Positions 62,791 to 64,000 of a stretch of DNA of 64,000 nucleotides are shown piece by piece. The DNA comes from Pseudooceanicola pacificus. GTDB taxonomy: Bacteria > Pseudomonadota > Alphaproteobacteria > Rhodobacterales > Rhodobacteraceae. The notes under the pieces were generated by a model that saw nothing but the letters and a program-made list of their open reading frames with translations, had not been told where the DNA came from and made no database searches. Each line of letters starts with the position of its first letter. Position 1 is the stretch's first letter. Position numbers and translations under genes: made by a program. The stretch covers positions 1 through 64,000 of the forward strand of contig NZ_WNXQ01000002.1 in assembly GCF_009789075.1 (NCBI RefSeq). The letters are read 5' to 3'.

Positions 62791-64000
62791 GCCCCGAAGC
62801 GTCTGCTGGTCTATCGCACGGCCGCACCGTTTCGAGGCATCAAACGCCATCAGCTCGAAGTGCTGTGCCTCGGGCTGCAGTTTCTGGCTTATGCCGACCA
62901 CCCCGACACCGGCGCGCCCTATGTCTGGCCCGACGAGGGGCTGGCCGATCTCGATATCAGCGATCTTCCGGAAATCACCGAGGCGGCGGCGGCGGCCTTT
63001 CTTGACGAGGCCTATGCGATCCTGCCCAAGGCCCTGCGTCAGCGCGGACTGCGCTCGGCAGCACCGGCCACATCCCTGCGAAGCCACAAGCAGATCGGCA
63101 CCTTGTCGGCTATCCGGTCGGCGCTCGACTGGCTGCCGAATGACGAGCTCGATTACGACAGCTGGATGCGCATCGGCATGGCGCTGAAAGGGGCGCTTGG
63201 CGGTGAGGGCGGCGAGGTTTTTGCCAACTGGTCGGCTCAGGCGGCCAAGGATGTGCCTGCGACGACCGTCCGCGCCTGGGCGAGCTTCAAGCCCGACCGG
63301 ATCGGCGCAGGCACAATCTACCACCTCGCCATGGAGCGCGGCTGGCAGCCGGATGCCGCCTTGCGCCTCGACGGCAGCCTCGATCCGGACGGCCCGCATC
63401 CGGCCGCCGATCTACTGGCCCGGCTGGAGGGGAGCGCGCCGACCGTGGCCGCCCCGGAAAAGCCCATCTTCAACCTGACCATTCCCGACGGTCTTGTCGG
63501 CGATCTGACCGGCTACATGCTGGCGACCGCGCGCCGCCCGCAACCGCTTCTGTCGCTCGGGGCCAGCCTCTGCGCGATCGGGGCGTTGATGGGGCGGCGG
63601 TACCGCACGACCAGCAACCTGCGCTCGAACCTCTATGTCGTGGGGATCGCCGACAGCGGTTCGGGCAAGAACCACGCCCGCGAAATCATCAACGAGGTCT
63701 TCTTCGAGGCGGGTCTCGCCCACCATCTCGGCGGCAACAAGATCGCGTCCGGCGCCGGGCTCCTGACCGCGCTTCATCGGCAGCCCGCGATCCTGTTCCA
63801 GATCGACGAATTCGGGATGTTCCTCTCGGCCGCCGCCGACCGCAAACGCAGCCCGCGCCATATCACCGAGATCCTCGACAACATGACCGAGCTCTTCACC
63901 GCAGCGGGCGGGATCTTCCTCGGGGCGGAATATGCGAACCGCGACGGCACGAACGAGCGGCGCGACATCAACCAGCCCTGCCTTTGCGTCTATGGCACCA
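62791..64000 (+). CDS. Primase/AAA replication protein of a mobile element (5'-truncated, runs off the window)
   Basis: The reading frame from 62467 stays open to the last base, at least 511 codons. From residue about 109 it resembles the end of a prim-pol domain (KRLLVYRTAAPFRGIKRHQL and YVWPDEGLADLDI). A PriCT_2-like domain follows (SALDWLPNDELDYDSWMRIG to FKPDRIGAGTIYHLA). The last part is a DUF3987-like ATPase with Walker A ADSGSGKNHA at about residue 395 and ILFQIDEFGMF as Walker B. Such proteins prime replication of phages and integrative elements. Its own N-terminus has been replaced by the ABC ATPase fragment. Confidence 0.7.

Overview
The window is GC-rich chromosomal DNA from an alphaproteobacterium, most probably a marine member of the Rhodobacteraceae (Roseobacter or Rhodobacter relatives). 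The evidence is an F1FO-ATPase zeta inhibitor, the dusB-ntrB-ntrC-ntrY-ntrX block with an NtrC that lacks the GAFTGA loop, an ispDF fusion, a trgA-trgB-cysK tellurite locus, an AcuI-type reductase and many ATGA gene overlaps. No database search was possible, so family names come from motifs and remembered sequence patterns.

Bases 1-45100 are ordinary core genome. From left to right they hold an MprF-like fragment, ATPase zeta, purC-purS, a sterol-desaturase-family hydroxylase, and ribonuclease E with a strong terminator. A 66-bp tandem repeat follows, then tusA, ccdA, a lipase-like membrane protein with a cytochrome P450, two cytochrome c genes, hpt, a RatA/Coq10-like gene and the pncC-pgpA-ispDF operon. 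Next come dusB-ntrBC, ntrYX, a CorC-like transporter, xerD with an exported protein and a tiny membrane protein, aroK-aroB, dinB, acuI, a universal stress protein, a BCCT transporter, a small-molecule kinase, an aminotransferase, photolyase, cfa, trgAB-cysK and a large MscS channel.

A tRNA-Ser(GGA) at 45295-45384 marks the start of an accessory region. Its first part (45430-49165) contains a PD-(D/E)xK nuclease-like gene of atypical composition. It also has scrambled remnants of a serine-recombinase module, a lysozyme fragment fused in frame to a hypothetical helical protein, and a second copy of the module tail.

Bases 49168-57992 are the most interesting stretch: a compact six-gene minus-strand operon with a near-ideal promoter. 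In transcription order it encodes a secreted von Willebrand A protein, an ABC ATPase, an FtsX/MacB-type permease, a secreted SUMF1/FGE-fold protein, a glycine-zipper lipoprotein, and a secreted protease with a peptidoglycan-binding domain. The set and adjacency match the TagT-TagS-TagR-TagQ plus PpkA module that controls type VI secretion by threonine phosphorylation. Here the PpkA-like sensor has no kinase, no T6SS gene is nearby, and a protease has been added.

Bases 58732-62790 are a decaying peptide-import operon: an IclR regulator, a C45 peptidase tail, a beta-lactamase-family hydrolase and an oppBCD-like transporter. Frameshifts, nonsense codons, a (TCGATG)8 tract and deletion junctions can be placed on the sequence. 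At about 62790 the ABC ATPase is joined in frame to a 5'-truncated primase/AAA protein of mobile-element type that runs off the end of the window.
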